The notes beneath the pieces were generated by a model that was given only the letters and a program-made list of their open reading frames with translations, was not told the origin of the DNA and did no database searches. The position numbers were made by a program, and so were the translations under genes. From contig OX291545.1 in NCBI GenBank assembly GCA_946406115.1, positions 3,534,001 through 3,598,000 of the forward strand: DNA of 64,000 nt, given 5' to 3'. Below are positions 23,568-35,165 of this stretch, in pieces. Each line of letters opens with the position of its first letter. Within the stretch, counting starts at the first letter, position 1. This DNA is from Apoda limacodes. Its lineage: Eukaryota > Arthropoda > Insecta > Lepidoptera > Limacodidae.

Positions 23568-25497
23568 TTAATCTTTTATCCTGACTTCATGGATGCCGGA
23601 GCTATCCTTTTCTTCCTCATGAAGCTCGATACGGTATTTTTTGTCAAAGACAAAGGTTTTTGGGTTGATGTCACATGTCGCCTCTATCATCGGAAGCTCG
23701 TTTCCTATTGCCTCCTTGAGTCGTGCATGAGTTATTCTGCCGTCCCGTTTCCAGAGCCCTACTTTCTCAAGTCGTATGACTGCAACGGCAGCTTCTTGTT
23801 GTATAACAAGATGAAGGGGTCTGAGGTTGAGAATGACTTCTATTGCTGTCGGGGGAGTCGTTTTCATACTGCCTGTGGTTGCCAGGCAGGCAAGACGCTG
23901 CAGACTTTGTAGTATGTTTTTTATTGTGCTTAACTGAGTTCGGGGCCACCAAACTACTGCACCAATTGTTATCATGGGTCGTATTATGGCTGTATAAAGC
24001 CATAGGGTTATGAATGGCTTAAGGCCCCATTTCTTGCGTATTAGTCTTCTGCATTGCCAGAAGGTTGTACATGCCTTGGTTATTTTTGTTATATGTATGT
24101 AAATGTATGCTTACTCCAATTTAGTTTGTTGTCTAAAATTACCCCAAGGTATTTGACTTCACTTGAAAGGGTAAGCTCAATGTCAAATAGTTTTGGCATG
24201 GTAGTTATTTGAATTTTCCTTTTATTTGTAAAAAGAACTATTTCTGTTTTGTTGGGGTTTACCGTCAGCTCATGGTCACCACTCTTCCATGATTCTGAGG
24301 GCTAGTTGCATGCGAGTGCGGATAATATTTTCTGAGTTGCCTTTGATCAGAATGGTAATGTCGTCCGCGTAACCTACTGTGTAGTAGCATCAATCGTTAA
24401 GACGTTTCAGCAGATCGTCCACCACAATGTTCCACAGTAAAGAAGAGAGTACTCCTCCTTGTGGGCAGCCTTTGGCTACAATGCCTCTCGTGGTGGTGTT
24501 AACTGTAAATTGTACTGCTCTTAGCTTCAGAAGTTGATCAATCCACCCACTGATCGTTTGTTCGACTCCAAATCTACTAAGAGAGCGGCTGATGCTGTTG
24601 AATTTCATTTTGTCAAACGCTCCTTCGATATCAATGAAAGCGCCTAGTGTCATTAGCTTATCAGAGAGGGCTGCTTCTTTAGTTCCTACGACAGCGTGTA
24701 GGGCTGATTCTGTCGATCTACCTTTTCTATAAGCATGTTGTTGGCGGTGCATTGGCATGCGCGTTAGTGCACCTTCCCTTAGATATCTATCTGTTAGCCT
24801 CTCTAGAGTCTTCAGCATGAAGGAGGTCAGACTAATTGGCCTGTAAGATTTCGCCTGTGTGTAGTCAGATTTACCCGGTTTTGGTAGAAATATGACCTTG
24901 ACTTCTCTCCACTGGTGAGGTATATAATTGTAAGCTATGGAAGCTCTAAATATATCAACTAGATGTGGCACAAGTGTTCTTGGTCCCCATTTCAGGAGTG
25001 CTGGAAATATGTTATCCAGGCCAGCAGATTTGAAGGGTTGGAAGCTTTCGATTGCCCACACAACTCCGTCTGCAGCGACCATGGATTTGGCTATATTCCA
25101 GTCTGTAGGGGTTGGTTCTCTGTGTTCCACATTTTCCCAGTTTGGGTTGTCAGTGACTACACATCCTGGAAAGTGTGTTTCGATAAGCACCTCGCTTATC
25201 TCGCTATCAGAGGTCACATATGTACCATCCTGTTTTTTTATTAATCCCAGACTTCTGTTATTATCTTGTGAAAATATTTTTTTACTCTAGCTGCTTCATT
25301 GGTGGAGTTGATGTTGTCGCAGAACCGCCGCCAGGATTCAACTTTGCGATATCTTATGCGCTTCTTGTAATGATACTGGGCTTGTTTATATCGTTCCCAG
25401 TCTATTTCAGTTCTTGTGTTTTTGCTCGATTAAAGAGTCTTTTCAGATTGATTTTGAGTCTCTCTAGTTCTGGCCCCCACCAGTGAGACTTTCCCCC
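23568..25497 (-). pseudogene. LOA-like reverse transcriptase
   Basis: Motifs in order: PFKSAGLDNIFPALLKW, FLPKPGK, SYRPISLTSF, IDIEGAFDKM (first catalytic Asp), KGCPQGGVLSSLLWN, then a TGA at 24387-24389 and directly after it, in the same frame, CYYTVGYADDITILI with the catalytic Asp pair. So the only lesion before the active site is one nonsense codon. Further on, a frameshift near 24280 is followed by LTVNPNKTEIVLFTN and SSEVKYLGVILDNKLNW, then a stop near 24090 and the C-terminal thumb down to 23568, where an insertion begins. Confidence 0.85.
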
Positions 25498-25499
25498 TA

Positions 25500-26437
25500 T
25501 GATTGGAAAATCAATCTTCTAAATAAACGCATTAAAAAAATTACGGCCGAAATCCGCCCATTTTTGTCGCATATTTTGACAATCACAAATACATCAAAAC
25601 CTATGGGGTTCCATGAAATTTCACACGTAGCAAGGTCTTACATCACAAACATTAAAAAAAAAAGCTCGTCTCTCTGACACCCTTTCACTTAAGCACGCGT
25701 GGACCCACTTCAAATAAAATAAGAATTTCGAAAATCCGTCTATATATGATGGAGTTATGCCCGAACATACATAAAAAAATATACAAACATCCGAATTGAG
25801 AACCTCCTAGTTTTTTTTTGAAGTCGTTTAAAAATATGCCCAAAATACGGCTATTTTTGTTGCATATTGTGACAATTATTAATCAAAACCTTTAAATTAC
25901 CTAGAAAACCGAAAATTTGTTGTTACATCACAAAAAAGGCACTATTTTTTTCATAGCAACCGACCTCCCTATACTTAAATTTAATTAAATCACAAATCAA
26001 AACTTTCTTAAACCGCACTTTTATCTGGGAGCCGCAACAGATGATCACCATTAGTCGACAAACCATAATGCCTCAAACCGAGTTATCTGCTACAGCAAAA
26101 TAATAATGAATGTTACTCTTGTATTTTTAAAAATCGTTTTCAAATTATTCTCCACCTTGTTCCACTGACACAAAGTTTAGAATAAAACTACAAAGTATGT
26201 ATAACTGGTCAATGTTCGATAAAAGATGGCTCATGTAAGTTCAGTACTTTCGCTCGACTGTGGTCTGCAGATCTTCCAAGACAGATGCCGGAGATCCGGT
26301 GGAAGATCACGCATCTGCCCGGGTTCCCACACTCCGTACTATCGATCCCGTGGAGTTTTTATTCGAATATCAAATGCACAAGGTCTCTCGGCTCTGTTAT
26401 TGTGTAGGCATTTTATTTTACTATGCTTGTTTTATTG
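25500..26437. other. Non-coding, scraps of dispersed repeats
   Basis: Two related stretches (about 25540 and 25840) share 'cgccca/gcccaaaatacgg.tatttttgt.gcatatt.tgacaat'. A 'gagaacctcc...tttttgaagtcg' piece lies at about 25800. There is no gene. Confidence 0.4.
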
Positions 26438-26710
26438 GTTATCCTACTAATATTACGGGACGCATCGCGATAAAATTTTGCATACATATAGGTTAGGTCC
26501 TGGAATAGCATATATATACTTTATATATTTACTTTTTATATATATACTTTTTATCTCGAAAAATTCAAAAGTTTCCGCGGGAATAACTATACCAGAGTTT
26601 AAATAATAATACATGTAGCTATAGCTTGCTATAGCGAACTTCATTAGTATAATTAAGGAGTTCCACGCCGATAAACGAATTCAGGGCGGGCGGAGCCGCT
26701 GGCAAAGTCT
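26438..26710. repeat. Common lepidopteran dispersed repeat
   Basis: The start 'tcctactaatatta.gggacgcat' and end 'cgggcggagccgctggcaaagtctagt' bracket sequence containing 'tttccgcgggaataactat', a familiar arrangement in lepidopteran repeats. Confidence 0.5.
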
Positions 26711-27224
26711 AGTGCGAAATAATTAAAATTCAGTGTTTTCAAGTTGAAGCTGCAATCTATAGAAACTTTAATCCCGAAAACTCAAATAATGTAGTTGCTT
26801 AATCAGTTGTTGATCATGAATCAGTATTCTTGGATTTAATCAAATTAAGCTAAAATAAAATTTTATTGGTACTCAGAACTAGTAACTCGACGCCATTTAA
26901 CATAGAGGGCATCCTGACGCAGGGGCCGGGTTTGTCCTATGTCATTTAAACGTCAACGGAACCGATAAGAACTGTCAAAAGTAATAGGTATATCGCAAAA
27001 TACTTATTTTTCTATGCAATTAACATAATATCTTTAATTACCTATAGGAATAGGCTTTTAAAAGCATTTCAATGTTTTTTTTTTTCTTTATTATTGTAAC
27101 TTTATTTTTCACGAATATTTTAGGAGTGTTGTTACTCGACCGCACCGCAATCCCAATATTATTTCAATTTAATAACAAACCATGTAATAAAATAGTCCAT
27201 AAAATAAAAAAAACCCGACGAAAA

Positions 27225-27315
27225 CTATATTACCCAATAAAAAACAACCGGCTTCAAAAATTATTTTAACCTTTCTAGTGCATCTTTTTGAAGCCGGTTG
27301 TTTTTTTTTTTTGTT
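27225..27315. repeat. 20-bp hairpin, aaaaaccggcttcaaaaa type
   Basis: The arms aaaacaaccggcttcaaaaa (about 27240-27260) and their inverted copy (about 27285-27305) are followed by a T-run. The form is that of a tiny MITE or a repeat end. Confidence 0.55.
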
Positions 27316-27604
27316 AAAAGTTTTTATTTTTTGCTTTTGAGTGACGAATTGCTTTTTTTTCTTACACATTACACTAAAAACATCCATACTTGTAACAAAA
27401 TTTTATACAATCATTAATATAAAAGCCGTGTTTCCCTATTCCGAATAAACATCAATAATTTTTTTTTGTCTCCAAAAGTTTAAGTTTTAAATCCACTATC
27501 CACCAATATGGGACCACCTCAGGAGCATACTCTTCAGAATAATAAAAAGAATTTTTGAAATCGGTTCACAATTTGACAGAGAAATCGGTGGACATACATA
27601 AGGA

Positions 27605-27800
27605 GTTTTTCATGAATCCTGAAAGGTAATGTAATTCCCTTACCAAAGAAATATAATCCCTCCTACTTTTCTGATTTCCGTCCTATATCCATTCTTCCTT
27701 TATTGTCCAAAGTTTTGAAATGGCTTGTATATCAACAGTTGTCCCGTATTATAACAAGAAACAACAAACACACACAATATCCCTTAGAATCTTGTTTCCG
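27605..27800 (+). pseudogene. LINE reverse transcriptase scrap, CR1/jockey group
   Basis: The plus frame reads VIPLPKKYNPSYFSDFRPIS, then ILPLLSKVLKWLVYQQLSRI, closely parallel to residues 523-560 of the large LINE ORF at 4.6-7.4 kb but clearly diverged. It is cut off at both ends. Confidence 0.7.
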
Positions 27801-27839
27801 TCCGTTTAATAAATATAAAAATTTTAATATAATAACATG

Positions 27840-28095
27840 TTCTTGGAACCTCGCAGTCCCACACTCACCAAGATAGATCATAAGAATCTAATAATTAATA
27901 ATAATAGTAGAGAAGTACTTTATTTGGCCAAGCGTGATCGACAAAAGTGGTTGGACCCGAAAACCATAATGTTAAATAAGTAGTAAACCCAGTTGTTTTA
28001 GAGGTACGTAAAAGTAAGCATAAAAGAAGATAATCAATAAAATAAATACAGCTAAAACTACGATCATAAATTTTGCCTACTTTGAGTTTTGACAA
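27840..28095. repeat. Dispersed repeat B, copy 1
   Basis: It shares 'atgttcttggaa', 'tatttggccaag.gtgatcg.caaaagtgg', 'taaataagtagta' and 'ctacgatcataaat' in the same order with 46815-47100. No coding content. Confidence 0.65.
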
Positions 28096-28289
28096 ACATC
28101 ATCTCAATTGTTAATTAAAATTAAATGGACACGTTGCTTGTATTGTGGAATGGAGCGAACCCTATGTCCTCGTTGTAGAGAGGCACAGCAAGTACTCGCT
28201 CGAATAAGCCGCCCGAACAATTAAAACGGGGCATAGCGAGTACTTACTCGAATGAGCAGCCTGAACTAGGGAAATACCTCCACCTTACA

Positions 28290-29290
28290 GAAAACCGTCG
28301 TCATAATAACGCTTACATTCAGTAGTCTTGTGTTCCTGGCGGTGAGTAAGATTGCCAGAGCTCCTGAGGATTTGTGCGCGGACAGCGGAGGACCGGCAAT
28401 GCTTGTTGATGTCATTGCTTGGCGTAGACGTGGCGTGCTGGTACGGCGGTCGGGGAGACCTGATAAAACAGTTGACCGTTGGCCGTTTGCAGGTTGAACG
28501 GGTTCTCCAACCCAGGGATCACTTAATCTCCGCCCTGGGAGGCTAAACCGCCAACCTGTGTAAAGTCTCTGAAGTTGTAGTAGTCGTTCCGGAGAAGGAG
28601 ACCGGAGTGGACCCGGCTACTACAACAGAGGGGGGTTCAGGGGCCCTTCCGCCCGCCGTGTCAGCAACCGTATTATCTGTGCCGAGCTTTGGCAGTTCTA
28701 GTACAGTACTTTCTGTCCTCTAAGCTGTGTGTGCAGTGAATCCTCATTTTAAGTCCAAGTAACTATAAAAAAATAAAAAGAATCAAAAGAAAAATCCACA
28801 CATTCAATGTGGATGTGGATGTGGGTATTCACGCCAATCTTAAGCAGTTCACCATCACCTTGAAGCTGCGCAGCCGACCATTCTTTTTCTAACGAAGACG
28901 CAGATATCCTGCCCGGCCGATACATCCTACCTACATTATCCCGGCTACAAACTCGAGCACAATTTTGTGACTCGTGCCGGGAGGATATCTGCTGTCGCCG
29001 CCTTCATAGCCTTGAAGACAGGACATACATTATGGGTGCGCGTAGATCACGTTATCTATGCGTGCCTTCACAGGTTTCATAGCGGTGACACGGATGTAGC
29101 TCAAATCTTCACGCACCTGAATTTGACGACTGACAAAGTTCTAGAGCAATATCCCACAGCAAAACTAGTTATTTTGGGAGACTTTTACGCCTACCAGTTC
29201 TCGAACCAATAACTACGCCGGGATATCTGCTCATGAATTTGCGCTGACCTATGGATTCCCTCAGCTGGTACTTTCTTCAACGAGCCTGTA
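28290..29290 (+). mobile_element. LINE family A 5' region and endonuclease, 3' part missing
   Basis: The 5' UTR-like part (tcctggcggtgagtaag, gccagagctc) matches 56085-56400. A broken endonuclease frame follows: PTIFLLTET-like and YPGYKLEHNFVTRAG pieces, then AQIFTHLNLTTDKVLEQYP and LVILGDF.AYQ. The expected GDFNAH is GDFYAY here. Sequence similarity stops near 29290 with no reverse transcriptase. LINEs usually lose the 5' end, so a 5'-only copy implies later deletion or breakage. Confidence 0.7.
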
Positions 29291-29429
29291 TGTGTAACTG
29301 TTTTTACGATAGATTAACTATATAGATTATTAAGTTCGTAGGTACTTTATTTTTCTAAAATGTTACATGGTTCATTTCCGACTACATTTTTTGTTGTAAA
29401 GCCTACTTAGCTGTGATAGTTTCCAATTG

Positions 29430-29745
29430 TTATCAAACCTTATAGGGACCCACTCGAACGTTCACAAAAAATTGATAGATACAAAAAAAATCTTCCCTGC
29501 CGACACGCCGACTGCAGTGCCACCTACCGGGGTCAAATTTTGTAATCAAACCTTGCAGGGACCCACTCGAACGTTCACAACAAATATCATTTAAATCTTC
29601 CCTGCCGTTTAGGAGATCAGTGACACGCCGACTGCAGCGCCACCTACCGAGTCCAATTTTATTTTCAAACCAACCAGGAACCCATTGAAATATTCAGACA
29701 AAATTTCACCCAAATCGTTCCAGCCGTTTAGGAGGAGTTAGATGA
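29430..29745. repeat. Three tandem units of about 115 bp
   Basis: Units begin 'atcaaacctt.cagggacccactcgaacgttcaca' at 29432 and 29545, and a more diverged one begins at about 29664. Each includes 'atcttccctgccg' and 'gacacgccgactgcag.gccacctaccg'. Confidence 0.7.
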
Positions 29746-29924
29746 CAAACCCACGTACAGAAGAATTATACGCAGGAAAAAACCTACTCACACTTGACGT
29801 TTCCAAGTAGCCTTAGTCCTTACTCGGTACTAGATCTCCATGTCAAATTTCATTTAAATCGAAACGTCCATGTCAAATTTCCTTTAAACCAATTTCCTTT
29901 ATATTAAAATCCATTTAAATATTG

Positions 29925-30607
29925 ATACTTAAACACAATTTTAATTTTTGCATACCTAAACCATAATGATAAGTAGATAGGTACCTGCCTACATAAAACA
30001 TATAGTCGTCTTTTTAGGGTTCCATAGTCAATAAGGGGGCGTCCATAAATTACGTGAGATGTTTAAGGGGGGGAGGGGGTCGAGTCAAATCTCATTTAAT
30101 CTTACGTTGGAGAGAGGGGGGTCTCGGCAAATATCACGCAATTTTTTTTCTCATTGAAACAAAAAAATATACTGTTTTGGTCCATTTAATCCAGATTGTA
30201 CATGCTTAAGATTCAATCTTAAGCGTAATCGTAATACGATTATGATCATTCACGAATTCGTTCTAAAGAAAATAATTTCATTCATACTTCGACGTTATAC
30301 AATAACAATTCAACGCGTTTCCGTAAGAAACCCACATTTTAAAAAGTCTCACGTAAAATTTTGATGGATGGGGGAGGGGGTTGAATAAAATCTCACGACA
30401 TCTCACCAGGGGGGGAGGGAGGGACAGAAAATTTAAATAACACCTCATGTAATTTATGGACGCCCCCTTAGCAACCCTTTTAGTTTCGCCATGTCCGTCC
30501 GTCCGTCCGTCCGTCTGTCTGTCCGCGGCTTAGTTCAAAAACTACTAATACCAGAAAGCTGCGATTTGGAAGGGATATACATATTGATTAAGCCGACAAA
30601 GCGGTAC
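29925..30607. repeat. Duplicated composite repeat, copy 1
   Basis: It matches 31490-32183 over almost its whole length: 'cacaattttaatttttgcatacc', 'agggttccatagtcaata', then a MITE, then 'cccttttagtttcgccatgtccgtccgtc' and 'aaactactaataccagaaa.ctgc'. Copy 1 ends at 'gacaaagcggta'. Confidence 0.8.
30032..30470. mobile_element. MITE with TAAGGGGGCGTCCATAAATT ends
   Basis: The inverted ends TAAGGGGGCGTCCATAAATTACrTGAg lie inside the composite repeat. The interior has G-runs, an internal palindrome (cttaagattcaatcttaag) and no ORF. A second copy is at 31615-32048. Confidence 0.75.
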
Positions 30608-30611
30608 TAGA

Positions 30612-30710
30612 CTATCTCCATGTCAAATTTCATCTTAATCCGTGGTTTAAGCGTGAAGAGGGTAACAGACAGACAGACAAAGTTACTTTCGCATTTATAA
30701 TATTAGTTTG
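30612..30710. repeat. 3' part of a dispersed lepidopteran repeat
   Basis: 'atctccatgtcaaatttcat.ttaatccgtggtttaagcgtgaagag' with 'acagacagacaaag' is the same motif order as in 10840-10900 and 29840-29900. Confidence 0.5.
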
Positions 30711-31112
30711 GATTGCGCACGCAAATGAAGGAGCCACAAGAGATCACAGCAGGCGGCAGATGTCCGTGATGCGTTAATAATAGATACGAGTCTATGCGAA
30801 ATAGTTGCAGCGCAGACAGAAACAGGTGGGACGTGTTGGTTGTTCCCACGACACACAATAGTGTTTTTATAAGCCCCGCACAAGTGGAGTGTTTGGGCTC
30901 TCACAGGTTCCTCAATATACATAGATAATTGTGTAAGGAATGCACTGATCGAAGCCTCCTATCGATACCTACCTTTTAGATATTGATCTGTTAAGTAATT
31001 GATAGACTATTGACAAATATATCATTAGCATCGCCTCAGCCTATTTAACAATAATGCTGAAGTAGGCCCTCATCAATGATTCCGCCATCAAAAGCGCCAT
31101 CTGAGGGCAAAT

Positions 31113-31155
31113 GCACCCGACTACCATAATGTCGTCGCATATGGCTAGTCGGGTG
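31113..31155. repeat. Perfect 11-bp stem-loop
   Basis: GCACCCGACTA (31113-31123) pairs with TAGTCGGGTGC (31145-31155) across a 21-nt loop. No T-run follows. Function unknown. Confidence 0.5.
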
Positions 31156-31437
31156 CTGTCCTACCAGGATTTTGTCGCGGCCGCGGCGCCATTAATTTTC
31201 GACGCTGTAGAATATATCATATATCAAAAGCGATGACTGACTTTATAAATGAAATCAAAATTTCGGCTGAGGTCCTAGAAGCCGAGTACACGCGTTTGTT
31301 CCTCTACGCCTACCGCTGCTGTTCAGCTAGACCTACCTAATCCATTCATCTAGTACTAACTGGTTCTAGGCTGGCCAATAAATTTCGGAGCCATTATTCC
31401 GTTTCGTGTCCTATGGCGTGTATATTTATTGTCTACT

Positions 31438-31495
31438 AATAATAATAATTATTAATAATAATTATTAATAATAATAATAATATAATAATTATATT
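31438..31495. repeat. AAT/TAA microsatellite
   Basis: An uninterrupted mixture of taa and att trinucleotides. Confidence 0.85.
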
Positions 31496-32840
31496 GATAC
31501 TTAAATTAAACACAATTTTAATTTTTGCATACCTACGTAACAACCATAATGACAAGTAGATAGGTACTTGCCTACATAAAACATATAGCCGTCTTTTTAG
31601 GGTTCCATAGTCAATAAAGGGGCGTCCATAAATTACGTGAGATGTTTTAGGGGGGGAGGGGGTCGAGTCAAATCTTATTTAATCTTACGTTGGAGCGAGG
31701 GGGGTCTCAGCAAATATCACACAATTTTTTTCTCATTGAGACAAAAAAAAAATATACTATTTTGGTCCATTTAATCCAGATTGTACATGCTTAAGATTCA
31801 ATCTTAAGCGTAATCGTAATACGATTATGATCATTCACGAATTCGTTCGAAAGAAAATAATTTCATTCATACTTCGACGTTATACAATAACAATTCAACG
31901 CGTTTCCGTAAGAAACCCACATTTTAAAAAATCTCACGTGAGATTTGGGGGATGGGGGAGGGGGTTGAAAAAAATCTCACGACATCTCACCAGGAGGGAG
32001 GTACAGAAAATTTAAAAAAACACCTCGTAATTTAAGGACGCCCCCTAAGGAACCCTTTTAGTTTCGCCATGTCCGTCCGTCCGTCCGTCCGTCTGTCTGT
32101 CCCGGCTTAGTTCAAAAACTACTAATACCAGAAACCTGCAATTTGGCAGGGATATACATATTGATTAAGCCGACAAAGCGGTAGCCGACAAAATTTTTCA
32201 GGGTACCTTCCCTACACGTGAAGTGGGGACGTAATTTTGTTTCTCGTCTACCCCATCGAGTGGGGTATCGTTGAATAGGAATTCCAAAAACATTGTCGGT
32301 ATGCAAAGATATGTTTTTGATTTAGGGCTCCGTTTGCGAAACATTTAGCTTTAAAGTACTAATTTTTGTCAGAGTCAAGTGTGTCCTCTCCCCCCCTCTA
32401 CCAGCGAAAGTATAGTATTTGGAAATGTAAAAAAATTACGATGGTAGTGCATATAATGAATTTAAAAGGAAAACTATCACGGGTAAGTACACTTTACAGG
32501 CTCACGAGTTATAGTCGACCAAGTTATAAAATGTACTTGGATAAGTGAAATTTTCTTACAAATTCCATTAAAAGTTACTTATATGGAGTAGGTACATCTG
32601 TAAAACAGGTATTAAATATAAGTAAATGAACGATGTATAATTAAAGAAAAATAATAACATTCTAAAAACTATTACTTCTTAAATTGATAACATTAGTTAC
32701 GTTCAAATAACGCATTGAACTAGCCGGCGCGCTTGGCGCAACATCGAATCGAGCGTGTGACAGGCAGCTGCGCTCATATTTAATGGTTCCTAACCCTTCG
32801 TGCGCGAGTCCGACTCGCACTTGGCCGATTTTTAAAACCT
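31490..32840. repeat. Duplicated composite repeat, copy 2 and its longer tail
   Basis: 31490-32183 repeats 29925-30607. After that point copy 2 continues with 'gggctccgtttgcgaaacattta', 'gtaagtacactttacaggctcacgag' and ends 'cgcgagtccgactcgcacttggccgatttttaa', a widespread lepidopteran repeat end. Copy 1 is therefore a shortened copy. Confidence 0.7.
31615..32048. mobile_element. MITE copy 2 in the same site of the composite repeat
   Basis: It is the counterpart of 30032-30470, with the same flanks (ccatagtcaa / ggaaccctttt). Being in the same site in both copies shows that insertion came before the duplication. Confidence 0.7.
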
Positions 32841-33427
32841 AATCACGCGTGTCTCTTTACCACACAGTGCAGCTATTATGACACTGCGTAGCGATGTGGT
32901 AATGATGTGGTGTGTGACTACGTGGAAACTGTTTAACTGGTTGTTACACCGGGCATGACGAGAGCGGCGGCGCTACTATTTTTTGGTCGCTACTGGTAAA
33001 AATGACTCGTCACAGTAGTGTAACGAAGAGTTGGGACGGGACGGGCCTTATCTTTTTTCAAATACGGGTGAAAACCTTCTCTGCTTGACCGGTACCTAGA
33101 GAATTCATTTAGAAAAAGTCCGCAGTTTGCAAATTTTTGTTCAATAGTGTTAAAATAATAAATACGCTTTACTATGTTTAGGATAACAACGACTCGATAT
33201 AGATACAAAGATCAATAGATGCATCACTAATGTACCTACACCATGACGCGGAAGGCGCTCTACGTCGATGTGCTCACTAATTATCAGCGAAAGGAGATCA
33301 CGAAGACAATACAACATGGAAAAACTAAGCCATGCGATGAACGGGGAAACTGCATCGATAGGGAAATGACGCTTGAAAACGAATTCGCTTCGATACTGGA
33401 TATCCAATCAAGATGAGATTTATTATA
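32841..33427. other. Non-coding stretch
   Basis: No gene was recognised on either strand. Short frames at 32990-33407 lack any domain. Confidence 0.35.
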
Positions 33428-33605
33428 TTACTAGCTGTGCCCGCGGTTTTACCCGCGTGAAGTTAAGGCCCGTGCTGAGCAGTGGAATGATAAATTATAG
33501 CCTATGTGTTATTCTGATGTATAAACTATATTATTGTAAAGTTTTATTAAAATCCATTCAACAGCTGTGCCCGCGACTCCGTCAGCGTCTAACTCCTTGT
33601 GTGTA
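33428..33605. repeat. tagctgtgcccgcg dispersed repeat, two copies
   Basis: 'ctagctgtgcccgcggttttacccgcgtg' begins at about 33431, and a second start 'cagctgtgcccgcgactccgtc' lies at about 33562. This motif is very common in moth and butterfly genomes. Confidence 0.6.
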
Positions 33606-34609
33606 ATTAAGTTAATGTATTGGTAATATTGTTTAGATCACGTTCACATGAGGCTTAAGTACCCATAGAACGCAAATACTTCAGCGCAAAGCTTCCGGGT
33701 AAACTATGTTCAAAGTTGACCCGTCCGGAAAGTAAACATAAAGATTTATAGAACTCTAACCCGGGAGAGAGCGACGTACAACTGACCATGCGAGAAACAA
33801 CTGACACACTCCAGCAACGCAACTAGCACACTATTCACATATTTAAAGCTTACTGAATTGACCGACAAGCGCTATAAGTTTACTAGCACACTATCCACAT
33901 ATTAAAAGCTCACTGATCTGACCGCCATGCACTATAAGTTTACTGGCGCACTATTCTTCTCCCAACTGGAAGGAGAAGCAATCCGCAATCGCCTAGTATA
34001 TCACCCTCCAAGAATCGTCACTGCGTCAGGGTAGCCCTATAGACTATGCATTTAGATTGACAGATTTTTTTAGTATCGAGCCAATAAAATAACCTAAAGA
34101 TGGCACAATGGCAGTCATACAAGTCTCACCATAAGAAACTCTTTTTTATGGTGAGACCAGGATGACTGTACGTTTACAAGTACGTAACTATAATACTATC
34201 TTATATAATACATATAAATTATAATGCGTGTTAAACGCAAATATATCCCTCTTGTAGCAGTAGTTCGGTTGTCAGCTACCGGCACCGCGGCGGCCACTAA
34301 ATATTTTGAATTGCTCAAGATTTTATCTGTATCTTAAGCTTGGCAACTTTGATAAAAAACAGTTCAGCAAATGTGGTAACTATGTAGCAAACTGAACAGG
34401 CAATACCTACAACCTCACTGGAGTGCGCTTCCCATAAACTCAGGTCCGCAGATATTTCCGACGGGTTGTACCTAATGTCCCATCCAGGTAGATGGTTATA
34501 TCTATGAGTTTTAGAGCTTGGGTTGTTGTAGATCCATCTTATAAGAGGATTTTACTTTTAATTCCGACGTCTACCAAGTATGTTAATACTTATTTTATAA
34601 TCGTGTAAT
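33606..34609. other. Non-coding stretch
   Basis: There is a short hairpin near 34122-34165 (gtctcaccataag / cttttttatggtgagac), and a repeated 'actatccacatat.aaagct.actga' phrase at 33830-33930. No gene. Confidence 0.4.
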
Positions 34610-34851
34610 TTGTGATTGATTAAATAAAAAATAACTTTTTAACCCAATTTAATTAACAAATATCTTATAAAATAACAAACTTTTATTTGTATAACATTTA
34701 AGTTGAATTTAAGTTACTATTAGAGTAAGGTTGTGATTGATTAAATAAAAAATAACTTTTTAACCCAATTTAATTAACAAATATCTTATAAAATAACAAA
34801 CTTTTATTTGTATAAAATTTAAGTTGAATTTAAGTTACTATTAGAGTAAGG
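34610..34851. repeat. Perfect-looking 121-bp tandem duplication
   Basis: Units 34610-34730 and 34731-34851 differ by about one base (tataacattt / tataaaattt). This is a recent duplication. Confidence 0.9.
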
Positions 34852-35085
34852 TACGTAAACAAAAATAAAATATATCAAATTATTGGACTAGTACTAGGTA
34901 GTCATATCAAAAATGTCAGCCTATTAAAATATATAAAATAACAAGAGACTAGTAGAAAGTATCCCCGCGCGTATTTTTTTTTTTAACATCACACACATCA
35001 AATAATAAAAAGAAAACAGGGATAAACGATTTATCTGCGCTGAAGTTGTCAGTTTAGGTAATTAATGTTTTTTTTTCTTATTTAA

Positions 35086-35165
35086 CCAACCAAGTGGCAA
35101 CCAAGCTGGCGGTCCGCCTGATAGTAAGCGGTTACGCAGCCTGTGGACGCTTGCAACAGCTTCAC
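35086..35165 (-). repeat. LINE family A 3' tail
   Basis: 'gtggcaaccaagctggcggtccgcctgat.gtaagcggt' followed by 'tgtggacgcttgcaac' is the complement of the 3' end seen at 46260-46360. Confidence 0.7.

Larger units (their letters stand above)
22072..25497 (-). mobile_element. LOA/R1-group LINE with RNase H, 5'-truncated and split
   Basis: Read on the minus strand it runs: linker (GGKSHWWGPELERLK at about 25495), reverse transcriptase, thumb, insertion of another LINE tail, RNase H, then a Cys-rich knuckle (CRCCMEAEETPSHVVLHC) and stop near 22072. RNase H after the reverse transcriptase is found in I/LOA-type elements. The endonuclease end is missing beyond 25500. Stops and frameshifts show it is dead. 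Confidence 0.85.

Noticed and set aside
26226..26496. Overlapping plus frames with Arg/Asp-rich text
   Set aside because: Two frames are open over the same stretch, which is typical of chance. No domain, and it runs into a dispersed repeat.
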